Part shown: positions 1-5,730 of the stretch, in pieces
Position numbering within the stretch: the stretch's first letter is position 1
Layout: every line of letters begins with the position of its first letter
NCBI GenBank assembly: GCA_947305445.1
Contig: CAMZDU010000090.1
Coordinates: forward strand, 1-5,730
Direction of reading: 5' to 3'
DNA: 5,730 nucleotides
From: an uncultured Selenomonadales bacterium
GTDB lineage: Bacteria; Bacillota; Negativicutes; Selenomonadales; Selenomonadaceae
Made by a program: the position numbers and the translations under genes
The notes under the pieces: model-generated
Seen by the model: only the letters and a program-made list of their open reading frames with translations
The model's database searches: none
Told to the model about the DNA's origin: nothing

Positions 1-1
1 C

Positions 2-148
2 AAATCAGATGTTACTTTGAACGGCACCGACTATAACGTCAAAATTTACCCCGCTGAAAAAATTTCGGCGGGAGTTTTTTTTTACAGAGTAATAGCAACG
101 GTAGTGTGTCGTCAGTTGCTGACAACTAAAATTTTGTGCACGCCATGA
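2..148 (+). CDS. possible 3' tail of an upstream gene (partial, uncertain)
   Basis: One forward frame is open from the left edge to a TGA at 146-148. Its first part reads like ordinary protein (VTLNGTDYNVKIYPAE), with codon third positions rich in C and T as in the other genes here. However, an intrinsic terminator lies at 50-83 inside this frame, and the residues after it look like translated non-coding DNA. Another forward frame stops with TAA at 34-36, just before the terminator, and would be the conventional arrangement, but its peptide (ending ERHRL) looks less natural. The true end of the upstream gene therefore cannot be fixed from this window. No family is recognised. Confidence 0.25.
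   Translation, partial: KSDVTLNGTDYNVKIYPAEKISAGVFFYRVIATVVCRQLLTTKILCTP
50..83 (+). terminator. intrinsic terminator of the upstream unit
   Basis: A 10-pair stem (CCCGCTGAAA with TTTCGGCGGG, one T-G wobble) with a 3-base loop spans 50-72. It is followed by AG and a run of nine T at 75-83. This is a textbook Rho-independent terminator reading rightward, and it isolates the four-gene cluster from whatever lies to the left. Confidence 0.85.
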
Positions 149-164
149 CAGTTAAGTTGCCCGC

Positions 165-193
165 TTGATAAACTTGCGCGATTGAATTAAAAT
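165..193 (+). promoter_or_regulatory. sigma70/sigmaA-type promoter for the four-gene cluster
   Basis: TTGATA at 165-170 (5 of 6 to TTGACA) and TAAAAT at 188-193 (5 of 6 to TATAAT) are separated by exactly 17 bases. Transcription would start near 200, leaving a leader of about 35 bases before the first ATG. The rest of 84-228 contains no gene; the only other structure is a small inverted repeat, GTCAG-TTG-CTGAC, at 111-123, upstream of the -35 box. Confidence 0.65.
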
Positions 194-234
194 TGCTAAA
201 CACAGCTTTCAGCCATTAACGAGGAGGAATGAAA

Positions 235-885
235 ATGTTTGTGGCATCACGAATGACGAAGCATCCCGTATCGGTGACGAGCGACGCGACGATTCAGCAG
301 GCAGATCGTCTCATGAAAAAGCACAAATTCCACCGCATGCTCGTCGTCGACGACGGAAAACTCGTCGGCTATTTCAGCGACCGTGATATTATGCGCGTGG
401 CACCCAGTCCCGCCACGACACTTTCCAAATTTGAGATACGCTCACTGCTCGACAAAATTTCCGTGCGCGACATCATGCACGAGAAAGTTATCACCGTCAA
501 CGAGGGCGCAACTCTCGAAGAGGCCGCGCTTATAATGTACAACAACAAAGTCGGCGGCTTGCCCGTCGTCTCGGACGTGGGCACGGTCGTCGGCATTATA
601 ACCGCAACCGATATTTTAAAAACTTTTATCAAAGTCATGGGACTAATCGGCGGCAAAACTCGTTTCACGCTTGAAGTCGATAACAAGGTCGGCGTCATGG
701 CGGAGATTACAAAAATTTTCGCTGACAAGGGAATTAATATCGACAGCTTCATCACTTGCCGACATAAAAATAATCGCTATGAACTTGTCGTGCGCTTGGA
801 CGACCGTCCCGAAGGTTTCGACGACGTAAAAAAAATTCTTGACGAGCGCGGCTACAAAGTTATTCATGAAGTCAAAATTGGTTAA
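235..885 (+). CDS. CBS-CBS-ACT domain protein, AcuB-like
   Basis: This is a predicted soluble regulatory or sensor protein of 216 residues. A first CBS domain spans about residues 1-55 (MTKHPVSVTSDATI, then VVDDGKLVGYFSDRDI). A second spans about 75-132 (VRDIMHEKVITVNEGAT, then GLPVVSDVGTVVGIITATDI). An ACT domain spans about 142-214 (TRFTLEVDNKVGVMAEI, then FADKGINIDSF). Order and length match Bacillus subtilis AcuB (about 214 aa). In these families the CBS pair usually binds adenine nucleotides and ACT binds amino acids or similar effectors. No acuA/acuC or acetoin genes are present, so a role in acetoin use is not supported. The start is placed at the ATG at 235 because GAGGAGG at 221-227 lies 7 bases upstream of it and family members begin with M(F/I)V. 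The ATG at 229 is only 1 base from that site and would add just two residues. It is the first gene after the promoter. Confidence 0.88.
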   Translation: MFVASRMTKHPVSVTSDATIQQADRLMKKHKFHRMLVVDDGKLVGYFSDRDIMRVAPSPATTLSKFEIRSLLDKISVRDIMHEKVITVNEGATLEEAALIMYNNKVGGLPVVSDVGTVVGIITATDILKTFIKVMGLIGGKTRFTLEVDNKVGVMAEITKIFADKGINIDSFITCRHKNNRYELVVRLDDRPEGFDDVKKILDERGYKVIHEVKIG

Positions 886-898
886 TGGAGGTTTCACT

Positions 899-1756
899 AT
901 GCGTAAAAATTTTTTTGCGACCATTGCGGCTTGCACGTTGATGGTCTTGGCGTTGACGGGTTGCGGCGGCGGAGATACTCCCAAAGCTCCTGCGGCCGGC
1001 GGAAAGGCCTCAATCGGCGTCATCACTCACCTTAACGCCAGCGAAGAAAAGTACAACGAAGTTATGACGAAGCTCGAAAAATCCTATCGTCCGTCAAAGG
1101 CCAACTTGACCGCGAACTACAAATATTTCGACACGCTGAAAGACATGATGCTTGCGCTCGATTCCGGACAGATTGACATGCTCAGCACCTATCAATCCGT
1201 GGCGGACTATATGTTGCTTAAAAACAACAATCTGGAAATTCTCAAAAGCGAGCGTGTCCTCAGCGACAGCTTTTGTTTGGCACTGCGCGAAGGCGACACC
1301 ATGCTAAAAAACGACCTCGACAAGGTGATTAAATCCATGCAGGCCGACGGCACGCTTGCCGATTTGTCCAAGACGTATATTTTAAACCCAAAGGCGAACG
1401 AAGAACCTGCGCCCGTCGCGATTGAAGAAATTCCTGGCGCGGACACGATTAAAGTCGCTGTGACCGGTGATCTGCCGCCGCTCGACTTTATCCGCGCCGA
1501 CGGCATGCCCGCAGGTTTTAACACGGCCGTTTTGTCCGAAATCAGCAAACGTATCGGCAAGAATATGGAGCTTGTTTCCGTGGACAGCGGAGCACGCTCC
1601 TCGATTCTCACCTCCAAAGGTGTCGACGTCGTCTTTTGGGTCAGCGTTCCCAAAGACAGCACGCTCGTCCCCACGAACATTGACCAACCGGCCGGAGTTG
1701 CCCTCTCGGATCCTTATTACACCGACTCGATTGTTCACGTTGCGTTGAAAAAATAA
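899..1756 (+). CDS. solute-binding lipoprotein (SBP_bac_3-like) with permuted lobe order
   Basis: The protein has 285 residues. A basic N-terminus, hydrophobic stretch and lipobox LTGC (Cys22) mark a lipoprotein anchored outside the cytoplasmic membrane; a G/P/A-rich spacer follows. Residues about 37-163 resemble the second lobe and C-terminal end of type II amino-acid-type binding proteins: IGVITHLNASEE, then MLALDSGQIDML, then LALREGDTMLKNDL and MQADGTL. After a proline-rich linker (about 164-182), residues 183-285 resemble the first lobe: IKVAVTGDLPPLDF, DGMPAGFN, GVDVVFW, and finally LSDPYYTDSIVHVALKK. The normal order is the reverse. The Arg that usually grips the amino-acid carboxylate (…TPER) is not obvious; VSVPKDS stands there, so the ligand may not be a plain amino acid. 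GGAGG at 887-891 sits 7 bases before the ATG and 1 base after the previous stop codon, so it is in the same transcript. A longer in-frame start at 839 lies inside the preceding gene and has no such site. No permease or ATPase gene is adjacent. Confidence 0.8.
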   Translation: MRKNFFATIAACTLMVLALTGCGGGDTPKAPAAGGKASIGVITHLNASEEKYNEVMTKLEKSYRPSKANLTANYKYFDTLKDMMLALDSGQIDMLSTYQSVADYMLLKNNNLEILKSERVLSDSFCLALREGDTMLKNDLDKVIKSMQADGTLADLSKTYILNPKANEEPAPVAIEEIPGADTIKVAVTGDLPPLDFIRADGMPAGFNTAVLSEISKRIGKNMELVSVDSGARSSILTSKGVDVVFWVSVPKDSTLVPTNIDQPAGVALSDPYYTDSIVHVALKK

Positions 1757-1774
1757 TTTCGCGGAGGCTTCAAC

Positions 1775-2851
1775 ATGATTAAAAAATTTTTGGCGGCTGT
1801 CGCGGCGGGATTAATCGCACTCGGCTCGTTCACAACGGTCGACGCAATGTCTCGCGAAGAAATTGCCGCTATAAACGTCCAAACCGCCGCCGATTTCCAA
1901 TTTTGGAACGATGATTCGCCGACCAAACAAAAAATCGTCGAATTCGTTGAGGATGTCACCAATCCCAACAGCGCGAATTACATTCCGCCCGAAGACAGAA
2001 TCGCAACCTTCGACATGGACGGAACTTTTTATTGCGAAACCGCTCCGCTGTATTTTCAGGAGATGATGTTTTTTTATCGCGTGCTCGAAGACGAAAATTA
2101 TCAAGCTCCGAAAAAACTTGTGACGCTTGCGAAAAAAATTCAGCCAAAAATCCTCGCCAAGCAGAAACTCACGCCCGCCGAGAACAAAGCTCACTTCGAG
2201 GGACTCACCAAAGCTTACGAAGGCATGACGCCCGAAGAATATCGCGCTTACGTCCGCAAGTTCATGGACACGAACGAGATCGGCTTGACGAATCTCAAGC
2301 GCGGCGAAGCTTTTTATCTGCCGATGGTCGAAATAATTTCTTACTTGACCAATAACGACTTCCGAGTTTACATTGATTCGGCTTGCGGCGTCGACACAAT
2401 GCACGAACTTGTCGGCGGTGTCATTCCGATTCAATTTGACAGGATTATCGGCTCCGATTTTAATTTCACGTCGACAGGCATGGGCAAGGACAATCCTCAC
2501 GACCATTTTTACGACCGCCACACGGAAAAAATTATCATCTCCGGCAAACCGCTTCACGATAACGCAAAGACCATAAAAATTTTTTCGATTCTGAATCAAA
2601 TCGGCAAAAAGCCCGTCCTTGCGTTCGGAAATTCGTCCGGCGACAGCGGCATGCTCGAATACACGCTCCAAAACAATAAATATCGCTCGATGAGTTTCTT
2701 TGTTATCTGCGATGACGTGGAACGCGAACTCGGCAACCTTACTCGCGCAAAAAGCGACACGGCTTTGGCTCTCAAGCGCGGCTGGAATCCGATTTCCATG
2801 CATGACGAGTTTAAAACTATCTACGGCGACAATGTTAGGAGAAATATTTAA
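1775..2851 (+). CDS. exported HAD-superfamily phosphatase (paralogue 1)
   Basis: The protein has 358 residues with a Sec signal peptide (MIKKFLAAVAAGLIALGSF; likely cleavage after VDA, residue 24), so it should act in the periplasm or outside. The mature part follows the pattern of the haloacid-dehalogenase-like hydrolases resembling phosphoserine phosphatase: FW-N-D…KQKIVEFV near 43-58; motif I FDMDGT with nucleophile Asp80 and acid Asp82; a helical cap at about 91-185; motif II Ser202 in YIDSACG; candidate motif III lysines around 258-268; and motif IV FGNSSGDSGM (Asn286, Asp290). The C-terminal ICDDVEREL and GWNPISMHDEFKTIY are also typical of this family. The expected reaction is hydrolysis of a small phosphomonoester with Mg2+; the substrate is unknown. 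Motif II departs from the usual VSGG (DSAC here), which may alter activity. GGAGG at 1763-1767 precedes the ATG by 7 bases, and the gene starts 18 bases after the lipoprotein gene. Confidence 0.87.
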   Translation: MIKKFLAAVAAGLIALGSFTTVDAMSREEIAAINVQTAADFQFWNDDSPTKQKIVEFVEDVTNPNSANYIPPEDRIATFDMDGTFYCETAPLYFQEMMFFYRVLEDENYQAPKKLVTLAKKIQPKILAKQKLTPAENKAHFEGLTKAYEGMTPEEYRAYVRKFMDTNEIGLTNLKRGEAFYLPMVEIISYLTNNDFRVYIDSACGVDTMHELVGGVIPIQFDRIIGSDFNFTSTGMGKDNPHDHFYDRHTEKIIISGKPLHDNAKTIKIFSILNQIGKKPVLAFGNSSGDSGMLEYTLQNNKYRSMSFFVICDDVERELGNLTRAKSDTALALKRGWNPISMHDEFKTIYGDNVRRNI

Positions 2852-2853
2852 TG
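2837..2853 (+). promoter_or_regulatory. ribosome site and TAATG stop/start coupling junction
   Basis: AGGAG (2837-2841) lies in the final codons of the first phosphatase gene. TAA (2849-2851) overlaps the ATG (2851-2853) of the second. A ribosome terminating on the first gene can restart at once on the second, so the two paralogues are probably made together. Confidence 0.7.
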
Positions 2854-3909
2854 CGAGAGAAAATCTGCGCGGCTGTAACTGCCGCTTTAATCGCTTTGGG
2901 AAGTTTTGGAACGGTTGACGCTGCCACTCGCGCCGAAATTTCCGCTATTCAAGTCAAGAAGTCGTCCGATTTCAAATTTTGGACAAAAAATTCCGTTCCG
3001 AAACAAAAATTAATCGAATACGTCAAAGATGTCACAGATAAACGCAGTAAGAATTTCATTCCGATTGAAGACAGAATTGCCGTTTTCGACGTTGACGGCA
3101 CGATTGCTTGCGAGACAGCTCCATTTTGCTTTGATTTTATGATGTTCGTTTATCGTGCGCTTGACGACCCGAATTATATCGCCTCCGCGCAGGACAGAGC
3201 CAACGGCGAGCTTGTCAAAGCCGCGATTTACGCTAAAAAGATGACAAATGACGTGCGCAGGAAACATTGCGCCTCGAATGCGTCGGTTTTCGCAGGTATG
3301 ACGGCTGAAGAATACGCCGATTACACGAGAAATTATCTTAACACGCCCGTCGAAGGTTTTGACAATTTAAAAGTCGGCGAAGCATTTTATTTGCCGATGA
3401 TTGAGGTAATTTCCTATCTTAAGGCAAACAAGTTTAAAATTTATCTCGTGAGCGGTGCGGACAGGGATTATATGCGCACTTCTGCGGAAATTTTTCCCGT
3501 TGACGGCATGATCGGCACCGATTATAAGCACGTCGCAACGAATCAGGGCGATATTGACGGCATGGATTACACTTTGAAGCCCGAAGATAAAGTTGTGCGC
3601 GGAGAATTCGTCAGCAAAGATATAAATATGAACAAAGTTTCAAATATGGCGCGCGAAATTGGAAAAAAACCTGTTTTGGCGTTCGGAAATTCGAGTGGCG
3701 ATAGTTCGATGATAAATTTTTCTCTGAACGGCAATAAATATCGGACTGCGGCGTTTTTCGTGATATGCGACGACCTCGAACGCGAATTCGGCGACATGAA
3801 TAAAGCAAATAAATGCATAAAACTTGCCGATGATAACGGTTGGATAAAAATTTCCATGCGAGACGACTTCAAAACCATTTACGGCGACAATGTTCATCGC
3901 ACGGAATAA
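2851..3909 (+). CDS. exported HAD-superfamily phosphatase (paralogue 2)
   Basis: This 352-residue protein is clearly a tandem duplicate of its neighbour: by hand alignment 54 of the first 90 residues are identical without gaps, and both end with KTIYGDNV(R/H)R. It has a Sec signal peptide ending at VDA (residue 24). Motif I is FDVDGT (Asp80, Asp82), the cap is at about 91-190, motif II is the canonical LVSGAD with Ser201, the motif III lysine is probably Lys256 or Lys262, and motif IV is FGNSSGDSSM (Asn280, Asp284). All catalytic positions expected for a Mg2+-dependent phosphomonoesterase are present, more conventionally than in the upstream copy. Its ATG shares one base with the upstream stop (TAATG at 2849-2853). 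AGGAG at 2837-2841 lies 9 bases upstream, inside the preceding gene, which suggests translational coupling and linked amounts of the two enzymes. It is the last gene of the cluster. Substrate unknown. Confidence 0.87.
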   Translation: MREKICAAVTAALIALGSFGTVDAATRAEISAIQVKKSSDFKFWTKNSVPKQKLIEYVKDVTDKRSKNFIPIEDRIAVFDVDGTIACETAPFCFDFMMFVYRALDDPNYIASAQDRANGELVKAAIYAKKMTNDVRRKHCASNASVFAGMTAEEYADYTRNYLNTPVEGFDNLKVGEAFYLPMIEVISYLKANKFKIYLVSGADRDYMRTSAEIFPVDGMIGTDYKHVATNQGDIDGMDYTLKPEDKVVRGEFVSKDINMNKVSNMAREIGKKPVLAFGNSSGDSSMINFSLNGNKYRTAAFFVICDDLEREFGDMNKANKCIKLADDNGWIKISMRDDFKTIYGDNVHRTE

Positions 3910-3921
3910 AAATTTTATGCA

Positions 3922-3935
3922 ACGTTCGCGAACGT
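3922..3935. repeat. perfect 14-base palindrome between convergent genes
   Basis: ACGTTCGCGAACGT is fully self-complementary and has no spacer. It sits 12 bases after the stop codon of the second phosphatase gene and directly abuts the terminator stem. It could be a protein-binding site or an auxiliary hairpin, but with no loop it would form a weak RNA hairpin. Its role is unknown. Confidence 0.5.
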
Positions 3936-3971
3936 AAAAACACCGGGTCAACAGCTCGACTCGGTGTTTTT
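3936..3971. terminator. bidirectional intrinsic terminator between convergent genes
   Basis: AAAAACACCGGGTC pairs with GACTCGGTGTTTTT (14 pairs, one G-T wobble) around the 8-base loop AACAGCTC. The T-run at the right serves the rightward cluster. The A-run at the left becomes a T-run for the leftward gene, whose stop codon is only 18 bases away. One hairpin therefore ends transcription from both sides. Confidence 0.88.
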
Positions 3972-3989
3972 CGTTGTGCAAAAAAATTT

Positions 3990-5730
3990 TTACGATTGCA
4001 ACCACAAAATTTGCCAACGTTCCATTTGTTCAAGCGCGAAGGTCATTATTGACAACGCGACGTCAGAATTTTTGCGGATAACGTCAACAAATACTGCTCG
4101 CGGAATTGTCATAAGCTCTGCCCGCTCCGTCAACACCTCGGCCGAAAGCAGGAGCCGTTGCTTGTCCAAAAGGTTTGTGGGATTAACAAAGCCGTTCTTG
4201 CCGACAATGTCAATCGGATTGTACCAGCCGTCACCCGCGTCCACATTGCGAGCAAGCTTGCCGTCGATGACGAAGACAAAATTTTTCGCAAGTAATTCCC
4301 CAGAAATTCTGTCGCCTTCGTAGCAAACAACAAGCTCGGCTTGTTCGTCGAACAGCCCGATTGTCCCGGCGAAATGTCCCTGCAAAATCGGCAACTGCGA
4401 AATAAAATTGCGGAGCGTCAATTTATCATCGTCGTGAGAAATTTTTTCCTCAAGTTGCAGATTGAGACGATTGCCGAGCCGCGTCATAAAGTCGGCGAAA
4501 CTTGCATTCCAATCGACAAGCATCTGATTTAAAACGACTTTATAACGATCGAAAAGCCGCTCACAACCGCCGCGTAAAAATTGCCGCTCGTCGTACAAAA
4601 AAGTCAGCGATAAATTTTTTTCCGAGTAGCGGAAGTAAACGCCGAGTTTCATGCCGCGAGCGTCCCAGGAATTGCGCGAAACGACTTTGCCGCGCTCATC
4701 GGCGGGCGTGTCGACGTAATTGAGTTCGCTCGATTGAAACTCCTTGAAGCTCAAAAAATGATCGAATAATTTTTTGCCGCTCGACAAAATTTCCAGCGTC
4801 GACCAATCAACGCGGCTGTACGGTTGCGAGACGACAAGCTGACGGAATTGGTTGCGGACGATTTGTTCAACGGTTTTGCCGCCTTCGCCGATAACGCGGA
4901 CGGGAATCACGTTAAGCGCATCGTCCGCATTGCCCGCCGACAAAATTTGACAGAACAGACAATCGCGCCGCCTGCTCGTCAACTGCAACATAAACCCCCA
5001 CGCGCTCTGCAAAATCGCCGTGAGCATCATGCGGTTTGATTGCGCACGGCCGCGCAAGTCGGAGAGTATGTCGGCGGGAATGTTGACGTGGAAGGCCTTC
5101 TGCCGATACGCGCTGAGATTTTCTCGCGTGTAGGGAAGTTCAACGGGCGGCGGAGCTTTGGCGAGAACTTTTGTCCAGTAGTCGCGGATTGCGGCTTGAT
5201 TTTCCGGCGGCAGGTCGTCGGAAATTTTTTTAGTCTTGAAGTCGGTCGGGGTGCCCAAGACGTTGGCAAAAAATTTTTCCGCGTCGAAATCGGCGGCAAC
5301 CAACTGAGCGAGCGTCACCAGCACGGCGAAATCATCAATGCCGGTTCTGTACACCGCGAAACGAATCAGCGGCTCGTGGCGCAGGTCACAGTCGCGGCGC
5401 ATGTCCGCTTCCAAAATTTTTCTGAACTCGTCGTCAAGGTCGTCGGCGTCTGTCTGCGTTAAGTTGCGGAAAATTATTTCGGGCTTGACGAGCGCGGCGG
5501 GATGAATGACTTTAACCGTACGCACGCCGACGTTGCAGAAATTTGCACGCAGGTTGATGTTGTCGTTTAGCATTCGATTGACGGCAACGTTAAATTTCAG
5601 CGGGCTGAGGTTGCCGCGGACTTTGTAAAGCGTCTGCACGAAAAAATGCGGTGACACGAAATTTTTGCCGGCGAAAAATTTTTTCTCGTGCGCGTTCAAA
5701 TCCGTGACCGCTTCCAATTTGTGCGGATTG
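3990..5730 (-). CDS. degenerate NRPS condensation-like domain fused to a cyclic-nucleotide-binding-like domain (5' end outside window)
   Basis: The reading frame is open to the right edge. A TTG at 5717-5715 could start it (575 residues), but it has no ribosome site and the frame continues upstream, so the gene is called partial. Counting from that TTG, residues about 10-415 resemble a condensation domain of the chloramphenicol-acetyltransferase-like superfamily: VRGNLSPLKFNVAVNRML and NINLRANF near the N-terminus, DLRHEPLIRFAVYR near 111-124, and RYSEKNLSLTFLYDERQF near 363-380. The active-site HHxxxDG region reads AQLVAADF (137-144), so the catalytic histidine is missing and amide-bond formation is unlikely by the usual mechanism. 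Residues about 432-575 resemble a cNMP-binding/CRP-like beta-roll (LLAKNFVFVIDGKLAR, DIVGKNGF, then AELMTIPRAVFVDVI and a final helix). The Gly-Glu and Arg of the phosphate-binding cassette are absent, and no helix-turn-helix follows. No adenylation or carrier domain is visible. It is possibly a structural or regulatory protein; its pathway is unknown. Moderately sure of the first domain, less of the second. Confidence 0.7.
   Translation of the reverse strand, partial: NPHKLEAVTDLNAHEKKFFAGKNFVSPHFFVQTLYKVRGNLSPLKFNVAVNRMLNDNINLRANFCNVGVRTVKVIHPAALVKPEIIFRNLTQTDADDLDDEFRKILEADMRRDCDLRHEPLIRFAVYRTGIDDFAVLVTLAQLVAADFDAEKFFANVLGTPTDFKTKKISDDLPPENQAAIRDYWTKVLAKAPPPVELPYTRENLSAYRQKAFHVNIPADILSDLRGRAQSNRMMLTAILQSAWGFMLQLTSRRRDCLFCQILSAGNADDALNVIPVRVIGEGGKTVEQIVRNQFRQLVVSQPYSRVDWSTLEILSSGKKLFDHFLSFKEFQSSELNYVDTPADERGKVVSRNSWDARGMKLGVYFRYSEKNLSLTFLYDERQFLRGGCERLFDRYKVVLNQMLVDWNASFADFMTRLGNRLNLQLEEKISHDDDKLTLRNFISQLPILQGHFAGTIGLFDEQAELVVCYEGDRISGELLAKNFVFVIDGKLARNVDAGDGWYNPIDIVGKNGFVNPTNLLDKQRLLLSAEVLTERAELMTIPRAVFVDVIRKNSDVALSIMTFALEQMERWQILWLQS

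Noticed and set aside
235..885. Naming the first gene acuB with a role in acetoin use
   Set aside because: Architecture and length agree with AcuB, but no acetoin genes are nearby and CBS-CBS-ACT proteins of this kind occur widely with other roles.
839..898. A 20-residue longer N-terminus for the binding lipoprotein
   Set aside because: It lies inside the CBS-ACT gene, has no ribosome site, and would bury the signal peptide; the ATG at 899 has GGAGG 7 bases upstream and a proper lipobox.
1811..2803. A 330-codon open frame on the minus strand opposite the first phosphatase gene
   Set aside because: It is fully antisense to a gene with clear family motifs, has no recognisable domains, and is explained by the codon bias of the forward gene.
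3990..4420. Treating the C-terminal domain of the leftward gene as a cAMP-responsive CRP/FNR regulator
   Set aside because: The phosphate-binding cassette residues are missing and no DNA-binding helix-turn-helix follows; only the overall beta-roll pattern is similar.
5715..5717. TTG as the genuine start of the condensation-like gene
   Set aside because: No ribosome site is visible upstream and the frame stays open to the window edge (NPHK precedes), so the true start is probably outside the window.
1..5730. CRISPR arrays, tRNA or rRNA genes, insertion sequences
   Set aside because: No regularly spaced repeats, tRNA-like cloverleaf, rRNA segments, transposase motifs or terminal inverted repeats were seen on either strand.

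Overview
The window reads as chromosome of a Gram-negative-type anaerobic Firmicute, most likely Negativicutes (Selenomonas-like). This is an inference from strong GGAGG ribosome sites, exported proteins with Sec signals, mixed GC with many A4T4 runs, and the general look of the protein families. No rRNA or marker gene is present to prove the taxonomy.

Layout. Positions 1-83 hold the tail of an upstream unit and its intrinsic terminator. A good sigma70-type promoter (165-193) then opens a rightward four-gene cluster with tight spacing: a cytoplasmic CBS-CBS-ACT (AcuB-like) sensor protein (235-885), a lipoprotein related to ABC-transporter solute-binding proteins (899-1756), and two tandem secreted HAD-family phosphatase paralogues (1775-2851 and 2851-3909), the last two joined by a TAATG stop/start overlap. 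A perfect 14-base palindrome and a bidirectional terminator (3936-3971) separate this cluster from a convergent leftward gene (3990 to the right edge). That gene encodes an NRPS condensation-like domain that lacks the catalytic histidines, fused to a C-terminal cyclic-nucleotide-binding-like domain.

How the genes may work together (inference). The rightward genes look like one transcript linking a ligand-sensing regulator (CBS domains usually bind adenine nucleotides, ACT domains amino acids), a surface or periplasmic binding lipoprotein with no permease nearby, and two exported phosphatases. This would fit scavenging of a phosphorylated or amino compound outside the inner membrane, but no substrate can be read from the sequence.

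The two most unusual items are the binding lipoprotein, whose lobe-2-like half precedes its lobe-1-like half (an apparent circular permutation of the type II periplasmic-binding fold), and the condensation-like/cNBD-like fusion in which both domains have lost their usual active or binding residues.
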